Assembly (NCBI GenBank): GCA_002173095.1
Contig: NHBK01000010.1
Span: 1 to 64,000, forward strand
Direction: 5' to 3'
DNA from: Hyphomonadaceae bacterium TMED5
Lineage (GTDB): Bacteria; Pseudomonadota; Alphaproteobacteria; Caulobacterales; Hyphomonadaceae
DNA: 64,000 nucleotides
Every line of letters starts with the position of its first letter. Within the stretch, counting starts at the first letter, position 1. Below are positions 44,283 to 53,399 of the stretch, piece after piece. The notes under the pieces were generated by a model, which saw only the letters and a program-made list of their open reading frames with translations, was not told the origin of the DNA and ran no database searches. The position numbers and the translations under genes were made by a program.

Positions 44283-45989
44283 ATGGCGGCATCCAGACAC
44301 ATTGCATTCACAGCGCTCATTGCAGCATCAGCGGGCCTTCTGGCCGCATGCGGCGGTGGCGGAGGAGGAGGCGGAAATTCCGGCTTCACGCCTACACCGA
44401 CAGTGACGCCGACACCAACACCTACTCCAACACCTACTCCAACGCCCACATCCTCAGCGCCGACCTGGACGCCGGGCGTCTTTGAGCCCGCCAGCACATT
44501 TCAAGGTCAGTGCGAAGCACCTCGCAGCGGGTTCGACCTGGAAGGTAACCCTTACACAGATGAGCAAGGCTCGTTAGCAGAAGAACTGTTCTGGCTTCGC
44601 TCCTGGACCGATGAGACCTATCTCTGGAACAATGAGGTTACCGATCGCGACCCGACGACCTATGCAACGCCAGAGGCCTATTTCGAAGTCCTGCGCACAA
44701 CAGAGACCACCGCCAGCGGCGCTGACAAAGACAATTTCCATTTCTATCAGTCCACCGAAGAATATCTGGAGCAGCGCAATGCCGCGCCGACCTCCGGTTA
44801 TGGCGCGCGCTTTGCGATCTACGCTTCGACGCCGCCCCGCGACGTGCGTGTCGTCTTCACAGAGCCGAATTCTCCCGCATCTGATACCAGCGGCGGCGAA
44901 GCACCGTTTCAGCGCGGCGCACGTATTCTCGAGATTGATGGCGTTGACGTTATCAATGGCGGCACACAAGCCGAAGTGGATGTGCTGAATGCGGGCCTTT
45001 TCCCGGCCAATGCCGGAGAAACCCACTACTTCGTCGTCCAGGACGTCGGAGACAATAATGCTCGAATGGTGTCTGTCACCTCGGCAGATGTCACGCCCGC
45101 GCCAGTGAACCGGACAGCCATTATTGATCAGGGCAACGACAAGGTTGGCTACATCCTCTTCAATACGTTCAGCACAAATTCTTCGGAAGAAGCGATCGCA
45201 ACCGCAATGCAGGAAATGGCGGATGCAGGCGTCTCCGACCTGGTTCTGGACCTTCGCTATAATGGCGGCGGGCTCCTCGCCGTGGCCTCACAGCTTGCGT
45301 ACATGGTGGCAGGCGATGCGGCGACAGATGGCCGGACTTTTGAGCTATTGCGGTTCAATGATGATGCGGGCAATCGCAACCCCGTTACGGGCGCGCTGAA
45401 TGAGCCTTTCCCATTCTACTCCACCGGGCTCGGCTTCAGTCTTGCGACAGGTTACCCGCTGCCAGAGCTTAATCTCGACCGTGTCTTCATCCTGTCGACA
45501 GCCAACACCTGTAGCGCCAGTGAGGCGGTGATCAATGGCCTGCGCGGCGTGGACATTGAAGTCATTCTGATTGGCGGCACGACATGCGGTAAGCCTTACG
45601 GTTTCTACCCGACCGACAATTGCGGGACGACCTTCTACACCATTCAGTTCCAGGGCACGAATGATGCGGGCTTTGGTGACTATGCAAATGGCTTCACACC
45701 TGCAGATGGCGGCAACTCAACTGGCGTCACTATTCCAGGCTGCGCCGTGGGCGATACACTCCAGACCGAGCTGGGCGACCCAAGCGAAGATCTGCTTGCC
45801 AGCGCGCTGACCTATCGCGCCAATGGCAGCTGCACGCCAGCCGTCACGACGGCCGCTCCGACACCAGAGGCCTCCACACCTGAACGCGCCTTTGGCAGCG
45901 TAGCAAGCAGTGAGCTTGCAATTCGCACCTCGCCAAATACGCAGGTTCAGGACATGCTGCAAAACAGCCGCGATCTTACGCGTCCTTAA
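44283..45989 (+). CDS. S41-family (C-terminal processing) peptidase lipoprotein
   Basis: 568 residues. Lipobox LLAAC is followed by a glycine run and a Pro-Thr repeat of about 20 residues, then a helical N domain, a PDZ-like segment (EPNSPASDTSGG, RGARILEIDGVDV) and the S41 protease core: VGYILFNTF, LVLDLRYNGGGLL, TCSASEAVINGLRG with the nucleophile Ser at 411 (or 413), and CGKPYG with general base K437. The active site is complete. Anchored in the envelope, it may process secreted proteins. The 291 bases upstream contain no further gene that I can support. Confidence 0.88.
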   Translation: MAASRHIAFTALIAASAGLLAACGGGGGGGGNSGFTPTPTVTPTPTPTPTPTPTPTSSAPTWTPGVFEPASTFQGQCEAPRSGFDLEGNPYTDEQGSLAEELFWLRSWTDETYLWNNEVTDRDPTTYATPEAYFEVLRTTETTASGADKDNFHFYQSTEEYLEQRNAAPTSGYGARFAIYASTPPRDVRVVFTEPNSPASDTSGGEAPFQRGARILEIDGVDVINGGTQAEVDVLNAGLFPANAGETHYFVVQDVGDNNARMVSVTSADVTPAPVNRTAIIDQGNDKVGYILFNTFSTNSSEEAIATAMQEMADAGVSDLVLDLRYNGGGLLAVASQLAYMVAGDAATDGRTFELLRFNDDAGNRNPVTGALNEPFPFYSTGLGFSLATGYPLPELNLDRVFILSTANTCSASEAVINGLRGVDIEVILIGGTTCGKPYGFYPTDNCGTTFYTIQFQGTNDAGFGDYANGFTPADGGNSTGVTIPGCAVGDTLQTELGDPSEDLLASALTYRANGSCTPAVTTAAPTPEASTPERAFGSVASSELAIRTSPNTQVQDMLQNSRDLTRP

Positions 45990-46009
45990 GCTAGAAAGGC
46001 TTGATCAGA

Positions 46010-46396
46010 ATGGTGTTTTTAAGATCCGCACTCGCGCTCTCTGGTTTTCTGGGACTATGCGCATGCGCCACGCCGAGCGAACCAGCACCTCACGCCTATT
46101 CAGGCGCCCCTGCTGTGCTCGCATCGCCGCAGGATGAGAACGTTGCGGCGCTGCAAATTGAACTCGGAGAGATTCTGGGCAGGGCCAATATTGTCCTTGG
46201 TGCAGATGATCCGACCGCCTCACCTCTGGTGACGGTACTTCCGCCTCCGCTCAACCCGAACGAAACGCACAGCGTGGCCATGCCAGTGACCTTCCAACTG
46301 AAGCTAATCGAACACCTTTGCTATGCACGGCAAACGGACACGGGCGAGGAGTTCGCGCTGGAGACGGTGACGTGCATTCCGTATTTTGATCGGTAA
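46010..46396 (+). CDS. Small lipoprotein of unknown function
   Basis: 128 residues. ATG at 46010 after an AAAGG ribosome binding site (a TTG three codons earlier is the only alternative). Lipobox LCAC, Pro-rich linker, then a short domain with two cysteines (HLCYAR, VTCIPYF) and no recognised motif. Twenty bases after the S41 peptidase on the same strand, so likely co-expressed and perhaps a partner or inhibitor; this is inference. Confidence 0.65.
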   Translation: MVFLRSALALSGFLGLCACATPSEPAPHAYSGAPAVLASPQDENVAALQIELGEILGRANIVLGADDPTASPLVTVLPPPLNPNETHSVAMPVTFQLKLIEHLCYARQTDTGEEFALETVTCIPYFDR

Positions 46397-46415
46397 CCGC
46401 CCCAGACTTTCGCGC

Positions 46416-46451
46416 ACAAAAAACCCCTCACCATCTGGCGAGGGGTTTCTT
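46416..46451 (-). terminator. Intrinsic terminator of fba
   Basis: AAACCCCTC and GAGGGGTTT pair across about 10 bases; the minus strand continues into six T. It also lies 20 bases past the convergent small lipoprotein gene and may act both ways. Confidence 0.8.
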
Positions 46452-46493
46452 ATGTCTGAAGGAACGATTGCTTCCTCAATCAGCTGTTAAGGC

Positions 46494-47387
46494 TCAGCCC
46501 GCTTTTGACGCCTTGTAAATGCCGTCAATAGAGGTCGCCAGCGTCTCGTTGAATTCGTCATCAGACTGTTTCGCAGACAGACCTTCGGTCAGCGCGCGAG
46601 AGAAGCTGGCAATCATGCCCGTATTCTCAGAGAGCATTTTGTTCGCATCTTCGCGGCTATAGCCACCAGACAGAGCAACAACGCGCAGAACAGCCGGATG
46701 GTCGATCAGCGGCTTATACTGGTTTGTTTTTGTCGGCAGAGACAGTTTCAGCATGACCTGAGTACCTTCTGGCAGAGCATCAAGCTGTTTCGTGATCTCA
46801 GCGAGCAGAATGTCTTCCGCTTCAGCTTTGTCAGCGATCTTGATGTTCACTTCCGGCTCGATGATTGGCATCAGGCCGTGAGAGAGGATCTGCTTACCAA
46901 CTTCGAACTGCTGGGCGACTACTTCGGCAATGCCTTCAGCGTTAGCAGCATTGATGTTGGAACGCATTTTCGTGCCGTAAATGCCTTTCGAAACGGCGCG
47001 CTTGCAAAGCTCATCCAGACCCGGATTCGGCTTCATCACCTGAACGCCTTTGTCTTCGTCAGCCAGGCCTTTGTCGACTTTCAGGAATGGAACAACGCCG
47101 CACTCTTTCCAGAGATATTCAGCTGTTGGCGTACCGTCGATTTCGCCGTCCATTGTGCGCTCAAACAGGATCGCGCCAATGACTTTCTCACCCGTAAAGG
47201 CCGGAGATTTGATAATGCGCGCGCGCATTTCGTGAATTTTGCCGAACATTTCTTCGTCAGAAGAGTATTCGTTTTCTTCAACACCATAGAGTTTCAGTGC
47301 TTTAGGCGTAGAGCCGCCAGACTGGTCCAGCGCTGCAATAAAGCCATCTTTTTCCGCGGCCTGTTTTCCCATTTCAGCATTCGTCAT
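46494..47387 (-). CDS. fba: Class I fructose-bisphosphate aldolase
   Basis: 297 residues of the bacterial class I aldolase type ([17 protein letters not shown] at the N terminus). IIEPEVNI and [10 protein letters not shown] contain the conserved Glu and the Schiff-base lysine region; [13 protein letters not shown] follows. Cleaves fructose 1,6-bisphosphate in glycolysis or gluconeogenesis without metal. Located 46 bases after pgk, in the same operon-like series with gap. Confidence 0.92.
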   Translation of the reverse strand: MTNAEMGKQAAEKDGFIAALDQSGGSTPKALKLYGVEENEYSSDEEMFGKIHEMRARIIKSPAFTGEKVIGAILFERTMDGEIDGTPTAEYLWKECGVVPFLKVDKGLADEDKGVQVMKPNPGLDELCKRAVSKGIYGTKMRSNINAANAEGIAEVVAQQFEVGKQILSHGLMPIIEPEVNIKIADKAEAEDILLAEITKQLDALPEGTQVMLKLSLPTKTNQYKPLIDHPAVLRVVALSGGYSREDANKMLSENTGMIASFSRALTEGLSAKQSDDEFNETLATSIDGIYKASKAG

Positions 47388-47433
47388 CGTCTTGTCCCTG
47401 TTATCGTTTAAACGTCTAAGCTTGCAGTCAGAA

Positions 47434-48630
47434 TTATTTCTTCAGAGCTTCCACACCCGGCAGTGCCTTGCCTTCCATCCATTCAAGAAACGCGCCCCCC
47501 GCCGTTGAGATGAAAGTAAAATCGCCAGCTGCCCCGGCATGATTGAGTGCGGCTACTGTATCGCCGCCGCCTGCGACTGCGATCAGTGAACCTTCCTTAG
47601 CCCGCTTGCCTGCAGCCTTGGCCGCAGCAACCGTCGCCGCATCAAAAGGTTCCATTTCGAACGCGCCCAGCGGGCCGTTCCAGATGAGGGTGTTCGCCTC
47701 ATCCATGACTGATTCCAGACGCGTGACCGTAGCAGGACCCGCATCAAGGATCATTTCGTCGGCGGCAACGTCATCAAGACCGCATGTGCGGTTTGGCGCG
47801 TTTGCAGCGAATTCTTTTGTACAGACCAGATCAACCGGCAGAACAATTTCACAGCCTGCGGCCTTGGCGTTTGCGTCGATCTGTTTTGCAGTGTCCGCAA
47901 GGTCGTGCTCGCAGAGGGATTTGCCCACGTCGACGCCGTCAGCCGCCAGGAAGGTGTTCGCCATGCCGCCGCCAATGACCAGATAGTCCACTTTGGAGAC
48001 GAGGTTTTTCAGCAGATCGATTTTAGACGACACTTTCGCGCCGCCAACGACTGCAACAACCGGACGTTTTGGCGTGCCAAGCGCCGCATTCAGCGCATCG
48101 AGTTCACGCTCCATGCTTTTGCCCGCATAAGCTGGCAGGAATTGCGCCAGTCCAACCGTTGTCACGTGTGCACGGTGAGCCGCAGAAAACGCATCGCTGA
48201 CAAAGAGATCACCCAACGCGGCAATCTCTTTTGCGAGTTCCGGATCGTTCTTTTCCTCACCTTTGTAATAGCGGGTGTTTTCCAGCAGAATGATGCCGGT
48301 TTCTTCCAGAGCCTCAATCGCCGCTTTGGCGCCCTCGCCTTTACAGTCTTCAAAGAAGGACACCGGGTGACCGATGACTTTCGCAAAAGCTGGCGCAACT
48401 GGCGCAAGGCTCATCTCAGGGACTTTCTCACCCTTCGGGCGACCAAAGTGTGCGAGCAGAACAACCTTAGCGCCCTTATTTCGAAGCGCATTGACGGTTT
48501 CGACGGCTGCAACAAGGCGCGTATCGTCGGTGATTTTGCCGTCCGCCATAGGAACGTTAAAATCGACACGGGTCAGCGCGACCTTACCGGTCAGATCACC
48601 TGCATCATCGATACGGTTGAAGTCAGTCAT
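47434..48630 (-). CDS. pgk: Phosphoglycerate kinase
   Basis: 398 residues, normal length. [56 protein letters not shown] and [12 protein letters not shown] are the signature blocks of both lobes; WNGPLGAFE is in place. Makes ATP from 1,3-bisphosphoglycerate. Its ATG overlaps the end of the upstream methyltransferase gene by 8 bases. Confidence 0.96.
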   Translation of the reverse strand: MTDFNRIDDAGDLTGKVALTRVDFNVPMADGKITDDTRLVAAVETVNALRNKGAKVVLLAHFGRPKGEKVPEMSLAPVAPAFAKVIGHPVSFFEDCKGEGAKAAIEALEETGIILLENTRYYKGEEKNDPELAKEIAALGDLFVSDAFSAAHRAHVTTVGLAQFLPAYAGKSMERELDALNAALGTPKRPVVAVVGGAKVSSKIDLLKNLVSKVDYLVIGGGMANTFLAADGVDVGKSLCEHDLADTAKQIDANAKAAGCEIVLPVDLVCTKEFAANAPNRTCGLDDVAADEMILDAGPATVTRLESVMDEANTLIWNGPLGAFEMEPFDAATVAAAKAAGKRAKEGSLIAVAGGGDTVAALNHAGAAGDFTFISTAGGAFLEWMEGKALPGVEALKK

Positions 48631-49279
48631 TCATGTCCCCTGTTTTCTGATAAACCGCCCGCAGTAAGGCTGCTGGTCCGGTGTGATATGAACCTTCGCT
48701 GAGCGTTTCGACGCCAGTCATACAGCTTTGCTGGCTGAGTGCCGCAAAATCTGAAGTAATGTCCTCGGCAGCATACAGCATGTCCACGTCATGCGGGCCG
48801 CCAGACTGATATTTTTCCTGATAGGAAATCTGGTCTTTGGTGAAGCCTTCCACAAAAACAAAGCCGCCCGGAGCGAGCGACTTGATGTAGACGGAATGGA
48901 GCTGTGGTCGGATGGCAGATGGCATGTGCGCAAACATAGACGCAACGAGATCATAGCCAGCTTCTGGCCAGGACCATTTAAACAGGTCCGCCTCGACCGT
49001 CTTCACCGTGACGTTCATTTCGTCTGCAAGCTTTTGGGTTTTGGCGAGACCAGCGGTCGAAATATCAATCGCAGTGACATCCAGACCCAGCGAGGCCAGG
49101 AACACGGCATCGCGGCCCTCACCGCTTGCAGGCACGAGTGCTGTACGGCAGTTTTTCCTGATCAAATCTGCCCACGACAGGAGCAGACGGCTGGCGCGCG
49201 CGCCATAGGCAAAGCCTTCCTCAGAAAAACGTGCGTCCCAGAATTCCTTTGGAATACCTTGAGACAAGAATGCCCCCAA
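48623..49279 (-). CDS. SAM-dependent methyltransferase
   Basis: 218 residues. Class I methyltransferase fold: [27 protein letters not shown] is motif I with the acidic ribose-binding residue; FDLVASM-type strand and a product helix follow. The opening [14 protein letters not shown] resembles TehB/thiopurine-type enzymes. The start is doubtful: only TTG codons are available (49279 or 49267, the latter with GGGGG upstream). It lies between gap and pgk, overlapping pgk, so it rides on the glycolytic operon; its substrate is unknown. Confidence 0.8.
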   Translation of the reverse strand: MGAFLSQGIPKEFWDARFSEEGFAYGARASRLLLSWADLIRKNCRTALVPASGEGRDAVFLASLGLDVTAIDISTAGLAKTQKLADEMNVTVKTVEADLFKWSWPEAGYDLVASMFAHMPSAIRPQLHSVYIKSLAPGGFVFVEGFTKDQISYQEKYQSGGPHDVDMLYAAEDITSDFAALSQQSCMTGVETLSEGSYHTGPAALLRAVYQKTGDMND

Positions 49280-49485
49280 TCAACTCAACATCAACAATCC
49301 CGGTGAACACATACCCAACCCGGTGGCAAAGTCCAGAACCGGAATATCGCGTGTGCAGCATTTCTGTATTCTGCAGCATGCGAGCCGCGCTGAACACAGA
49401 GAGTTTCCCATTTTTTAACGGAGTGCGCGAAATTCAGTCAGTTCAGCGCCCGACTCACACGCACAGCTTGTGATTTCGCCCGGTA

Positions 49486-49517
49486 AAGAAAAACCCGGAC
49501 CAAACGGCCCGGGTTTC
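49486..49517 (-). terminator. Intrinsic terminator of gap
   Basis: AAACCCGG and CCGGGTTT form the stem, with the minus strand running into TTTTTC. It lies 30 bases past the gap stop, so gap is separable from the methyltransferase-pgk-fba unit. Confidence 0.8.
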
Positions 49518-49544
49518 TCAGAATTCAGATTGTCTGTCTTCCGA

Positions 49545-50552
49545 TTAGAGGAATTTAGACATCGCAATGGCTGTGTCAGACATACGTGTCGCAAAGCCCC
49601 ACTCATTGTCATACCAGGACAGAACAGAGCAGAAATTGCCGTCCATGACTTTTGTCTGGCCCATGTGGAAGATGGACGAGTGGTCGTCATGGTTGAAGTC
49701 GGTAGAAACGTTAGGCGCGAAAGTATAGCCGAGAACGCCTTTCAGCGGGCCATCAGCCGCAGCCTGGATCGCATTGTTGATCTCGTCGACTGTGGTGTCT
49801 TTCTTAGCGATGAATTTCAGGTCAACCACAGACACGTTCGGTGTTGGAACGCGCATAGAGAAACCGTCCAGCTTGCCGTTCAGTTCTGGCAGAACCAGAC
49901 CAACAGCTTTCGCCGCACCAGTAGATGTCGGGATCATGGACATTGCAGCCGCACGTGCGCGGTAGAGGTCGCCATGCATGCGGTCGAGCGTTGGCTGGTC
50001 ACCCGTGTAAGAGTGAATGGTCGTCATCATGCCTTTTTCGATGCCGATGGCATCGTTCAGGACTTTAGCAACCGGTGACAGGCAGTTCGTCGTGCAGCTT
50101 GCGTTAGAGACAACCAGATCGTCTTTCGTCAGTGAATCATGGTTCACGCCGTAAACGATGGTTTTGTCAGCGCCAGCAGCAGGAGCAGAAACGAGAACGC
50201 GTTTCGCGCCAGCTTCCAGGTGCATTGCAGCTTTATCACGTGCAGTGAAGATACCGGTACATTCCAGAGCGATATCCACGTCCATTTCGCGCCATGGCAG
50301 TTCTTTCGGGTCACGAACTGCGGTGCAAAGGAATTCCTGATTGCCAGCTTTAATCGTTTCGCCGTCAACTTCGACAGGAACCTGAAGCTTGCCGTGTACA
50401 GAGTCGTACTGAAGAAGGTGAGCATTGGTTTCAACTGGACCAAGATCGTTGATCGCCACGACTTTGATGTCTTCGCGATTGTGCTCAATGATCGAACGGA
50501 GCACCAGTCGACCGATACGTCCAAAACCGTTAATCGCGACGCGCACTGCCAT
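49545..50552 (-). CDS. gap: Glyceraldehyde-3-phosphate dehydrogenase, type I
   Basis: 335 residues. NAD-binding INGFGRIGRLVLR, catalytic C153 in SNASCTTNCLSP, and SWYDNEWGFATRMSD near the end are all canonical. The ATG has a TGGAGG ribosome binding site. Works with pgk and fba in central carbon flow; spaced from tkt by two unrelated genes. Confidence 0.97.
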   Translation of the reverse strand: MAVRVAINGFGRIGRLVLRSIIEHNREDIKVVAINDLGPVETNAHLLQYDSVHGKLQVPVEVDGETIKAGNQEFLCTAVRDPKELPWREMDVDIALECTGIFTARDKAAMHLEAGAKRVLVSAPAAGADKTIVYGVNHDSLTKDDLVVSNASCTTNCLSPVAKVLNDAIGIEKGMMTTIHSYTGDQPTLDRMHGDLYRARAAAMSMIPTSTGAAKAVGLVLPELNGKLDGFSMRVPTPNVSVVDLKFIAKKDTTVDEINNAIQAAADGPLKGVLGYTFAPNVSTDFNHDDHSSIFHMGQTKVMDGNFCSVLSWYDNEWGFATRMSDTAIAMSKFL

Positions 50553-50733
50553 GCTTACCTCCAGTAATTACCAATGTAGAATGTTCCCCCACGGAACAGA
50601 AATTTGGCCGTTCTCTAGACCGTCCTAGCGGGGACGTCCAGTAACAGCTGGTTAAATCTTTCATAGAGACCGGGTTTTGAGCGCAACTTTGGGTTATTTC
50701 CTCGCAAGCCTTCGCGATTGACCACTAACCCGC

Positions 50734-51255
50734 TTATTGCTTCTCCGGATGAATGCCGGTCCAGGTCGCATCAACATACGCTTTGATATTGGCATTGTCG
50801 GTTTCAAGATCGCCTGTCAGCTCCATGAAGCGGTCGAGGACAACTCGTTTACCGACACCATCAAAGGCCGCCAGAAACACTGGCACACCCTTGGCATAGG
50901 CGACACGCAGATACCCGCTTTTATATCGTTCAACGCGTGAGCGCGTGCCTTCTGGCGGAAAACCAACGACAACTTTCTCACGGCTTTCGAGAAGTTCGAT
51001 CATCTGATCCACCACCGCGCCCGCATTACCGCTGCGGTCCACCGGGTGGCCACCCACGGCACGAAACAGAATGCCCATAGGCCAGAAGAACCACTCCTTC
51101 TTCACAAGAATGGTATAGTGAAGCCCGACTGACAGCATGGAAAAGGTTGCCGCCAGCGCATCCCAGTTTGAGGTATGCGGCGCACCAATGAGAATGATTT
51201 TGGGATCATCCGGCAGCTTGCCCGCAAGCTTCCAGCCCATCAGACGCAGCCCCAT
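50734..51255 (-). CDS. 1-acyl-glycerol-phosphate acyltransferase family protein
   Basis: 173 residues as read from the ATG at 51255. The PlsC-type HxxxxD motif is HTSNWD, followed by GHPVDRSG and GFPPEGTRSR, motifs II and III of lysophospholipid acyltransferases. The protein is short, and the frame continues upstream in good coding sequence (LKFDNPHIGANSPRKGNALTRW) to an in-frame stop without any ATG, GTG or TTG. GGGAGAG precedes a CTG at 51330, so the true start may be that CTG, giving 198 residues; the ATG at 51255 has no ribosome binding site. Confidence 0.8.
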   Translation of the reverse strand: MGLRLMGWKLAGKLPDDPKIILIGAPHTSNWDALAATFSMLSVGLHYTILVKKEWFFWPMGILFRAVGGHPVDRSGNAGAVVDQMIELLESREKVVVGFPPEGTRSRVERYKSGYLRVAYAKGVPVFLAAFDGVGKRVVLDRFMELTGDLETDNANIKAYVDATWTGIHPEKQ

Positions 51256-51452
51256 AGAACCGATCCACCGCGTCAGCGCATTGCCCTTGCGCGGCGAGTT
51301 CGCACCAATATGCGGATTATCAAATTTCAGAACATCTCTCCCGTCGTATTATTATCCGGGCTGAGCGGCCTCAGCGCCTCTTATTATCGACGGTTTCCGT
51401 CACGGAAAGCATGCTATCGGAATTCGTGTCCGGAGAGAAGAGCTGCGTAGTC

Positions 51453-53174
51453 TCAGGCCAGCGCTGGCTCTTTCACCAGGCTTTCAACAATTCCCGCGAT
51501 CTCACGCCAACCGGTATAAACGATCAACTCGCCACAATCGGGCAGGATGGTGAGCTGTGTAGATGGCTGGACCTGACAAAATTCATCGATCCGGGCTTTT
51601 GTCATTTGCGGATCACAATCGCCCACCGCCAGATGCACCGGGCATTTCAGACGTGAAAGCTCGGGAAAGCCGTCATAATGACAAAACTCAAATTCACGGG
51701 CGAACGTTTCTGCGCCCTGGCTCAGGCCATGCGCGGACGCGTTTCTGAGAATGGCACGATAGACGGGGTGATTGATAACGCGCAAATCCTGCTCGGAGTG
51801 CCCATAAGCGCGGTTCAGATACCAGTCGATCCCCTTTTCCCGCATAATGCGCTGCCCGGCCTTTGCCAGCATACGGCAAGCCCATGGCGCTCTCGCTGCC
51901 AGATCCAGGAAGGTGTTGTGTATCAGTGGCAAATGCTTGCGCCGCTTACGGTCATTCATCGGGAAAAAGCCGCCAACTGAGATAATACTGGCGAGCTTTT
52001 GCGGATAGAGCGTGCCAAAGCGTGCCAGCGCCAGACCGGTGAAGGTGTGGGCCATGAAATGCAGCGCACCAACATCAAGATGCGCATGCAGTTCATTCAG
52101 GGCATCGATTGTATCATCAATGACAGACAGTTCGTGGCGCGGCTCGCTATGGCCAAATCCCGGACGCGAGAACGTAATCAGTCGCACGCCCATTTTACGA
52201 TAGAAGCGGTCCGCCTCTTCTGGCAGGGTAACGCCAACCGAATTGCCGTGCAGCAGCACGACTGGAGTGCCATTGCGCGCTCCAAGCCAGGAATAGGCCA
52301 GCTTGCGCCCGGTCGACGTCTTGAAGGTGCGTTCCCGGCGATAGGGGTCCTGCCAGACGGGAATTTCATTCTCACTCGCCTTGGACATGCGCACACAGAT
52401 GAGCGCAAGCAAGCGCACAAGGTCCACCTGTGATGAAGCGCCCATCTTGTTGAAGACAGACGTCAGCTGAAGACGCACAGTGCGCGTGGAGGTATTGCGT
52501 TCCTCTGCGATGGCCGCCGTATCCCGCAAGCGGAACAATGCCCGGCAGATTTCAGCCTCAGCTTCTGTCAGCCCGAAGGCCTCAATGATTCCGGCTTTGA
52601 CCGATGGCGTCCACTCCGGATCGAGTACACGAACAGCCACGGCATGCGGCTCCTGACCTGCGCGTGCGTCGACCGGGAAAATTTCTGCAATCCGGTCTTC
52701 CATCTCACTTGTGCAGATGCGGACAATGCCGTGCTGTAAATTTCCGCGGGTTTTCAGATTTCGAAGAATGGAGCGAAAGGCTTCAACCGATTCTGAGGCA
52801 AGCCAGTCTTCGCCGATTTTCTGCCCCTGCGCGTGACCGAATAAGGCCCCCCAATGCATATTCGTGCCCAGCACGTATTTTTCTGCCGACACGACCAGTG
52901 TGGCGCATGATGTGTCTGACAGGAGCTTGTCGACCGGGTCAACGACCATACCACCCGGTACATCCGTCACCAGTTTATCGGCTTTTTCGACATGTCTCAG
53001 AAGGTGGCGCGCGAACACATCCTCCTGCGCTGACGACGAATCATTGCGCGCCAGACGCTGCTGCCAGGCCTCGACCAGATCATCAAAAGCATCGGCGTCA
53101 CTGACCACCCGATAGCTTTGCGCAACCACGTCAAAATCTTCCTGACAGAATTCATCCATAAAAAGCAGTCCCAT
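51453..53174 (-). CDS. LuxR-type HTH regulator fused to a degenerate alpha/beta-hydrolase
   Basis: 573 residues. Residues 1-190 are an unrecognised sensor-like region. Residues about 197-258 form a LuxR/GerE HTH (FGLTEAEAEICRALFR, IAEERNTSTRTVRLQL, VFNKMGASSQVDLV). Residues about 285-568 are an alpha/beta-hydrolase with oxyanion LLHGN (307-311). The nucleophile elbow reads AHTFTG, so Ser is Thr377, and the catalytic His position in the PDCGEL segment is Glu549. The triad is therefore broken, and the domain more likely binds a ligand than hydrolyses one. The start may be 53174 or the ATG at 53159, the latter leaving a 20-bp dyad entirely upstream. The tkt terminator isolates it from tkt. Confidence 0.82.
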   Translation of the reverse strand: MGLLFMDEFCQEDFDVVAQSYRVVSDADAFDDLVEAWQQRLARNDSSSAQEDVFARHLLRHVEKADKLVTDVPGGMVVDPVDKLLSDTSCATLVVSAEKYVLGTNMHWGALFGHAQGQKIGEDWLASESVEAFRSILRNLKTRGNLQHGIVRICTSEMEDRIAEIFPVDARAGQEPHAVAVRVLDPEWTPSVKAGIIEAFGLTEAEAEICRALFRLRDTAAIAEERNTSTRTVRLQLTSVFNKMGASSQVDLVRLLALICVRMSKASENEIPVWQDPYRRERTFKTSTGRKLAYSWLGARNGTPVVLLHGNSVGVTLPEEADRFYRKMGVRLITFSRPGFGHSEPRHELSVIDDTIDALNELHAHLDVGALHFMAHTFTGLALARFGTLYPQKLASIISVGGFFPMNDRKRRKHLPLIHNTFLDLAARAPWACRMLAKAGQRIMREKGIDWYLNRAYGHSEQDLRVINHPVYRAILRNASAHGLSQGAETFAREFEFCHYDGFPELSRLKCPVHLAVGDCDPQMTKARIDEFCQVQPSTQLTILPDCGELIVYTGWREIAGIVESLVKEPALA

Positions 53175-53191
53175 ATGTCATCTGACATATG
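53172..53191. promoter_or_regulatory. 20-bp perfect dyad at the start of the LuxR-hydrolase gene
   Basis: CATATGTCA and TGACATATG are exact inverted arms around TC. The dyad overlaps the first candidate ATG, or lies 12 bases upstream of the second. Its 20-bp length equals that of lux-box operators bound by LuxR-type proteins, which suggests autoregulation. Confidence 0.55.
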
Positions 53192-53204
53192 ACAAGCGAC
53201 ACAT

Positions 53205-53331
53205 GATGTTGTCAGTCAACCCCGAAGGCGCTGGTCCGTGGGGGACGCACCTTTTACCCAAGCCATCAACGCCCAGATGGCTTTAACTGAGAAAGCGCAT
53301 TCCTGTTGCCCGGGAATGCGCTTTTTTTTGC
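53205..53331. ncRNA. Hairpin-rich intergenic region, possible small RNA
   Basis: Between the LuxR-hydrolase gene and the tkt terminator. On the plus strand AGCCATC/GATGGCT (loop 8) is followed by AAAGCGCATTCC/GGGAATGCGCTTT and eight T, an intrinsic terminator with no plus-strand gene in front of it. A short plus-strand RNA is possible. Read the other way, the same region would be a leader of the LuxR gene and holds a 16-codon ORF (MAWVKGASPTDQRLRG). I cannot name a family. Confidence 0.35.
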
Positions 53332-53344
53332 CTTGGTCCTGAAA

Positions 53345-53375
53345 ACAAAAAAGCCTCCCGACTGGGAGGCTTTTT
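53345..53375 (-). terminator. Intrinsic terminator of tkt
   Basis: AAGCCTCCC and GGGAGGCTT form a 9-bp stem with a 4-base loop; the minus strand continues TTTTTTGTTTT. Confidence 0.9.
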
Positions 53376-53399
53376 CAAATTCTCAAATGGTCTAAAGCA

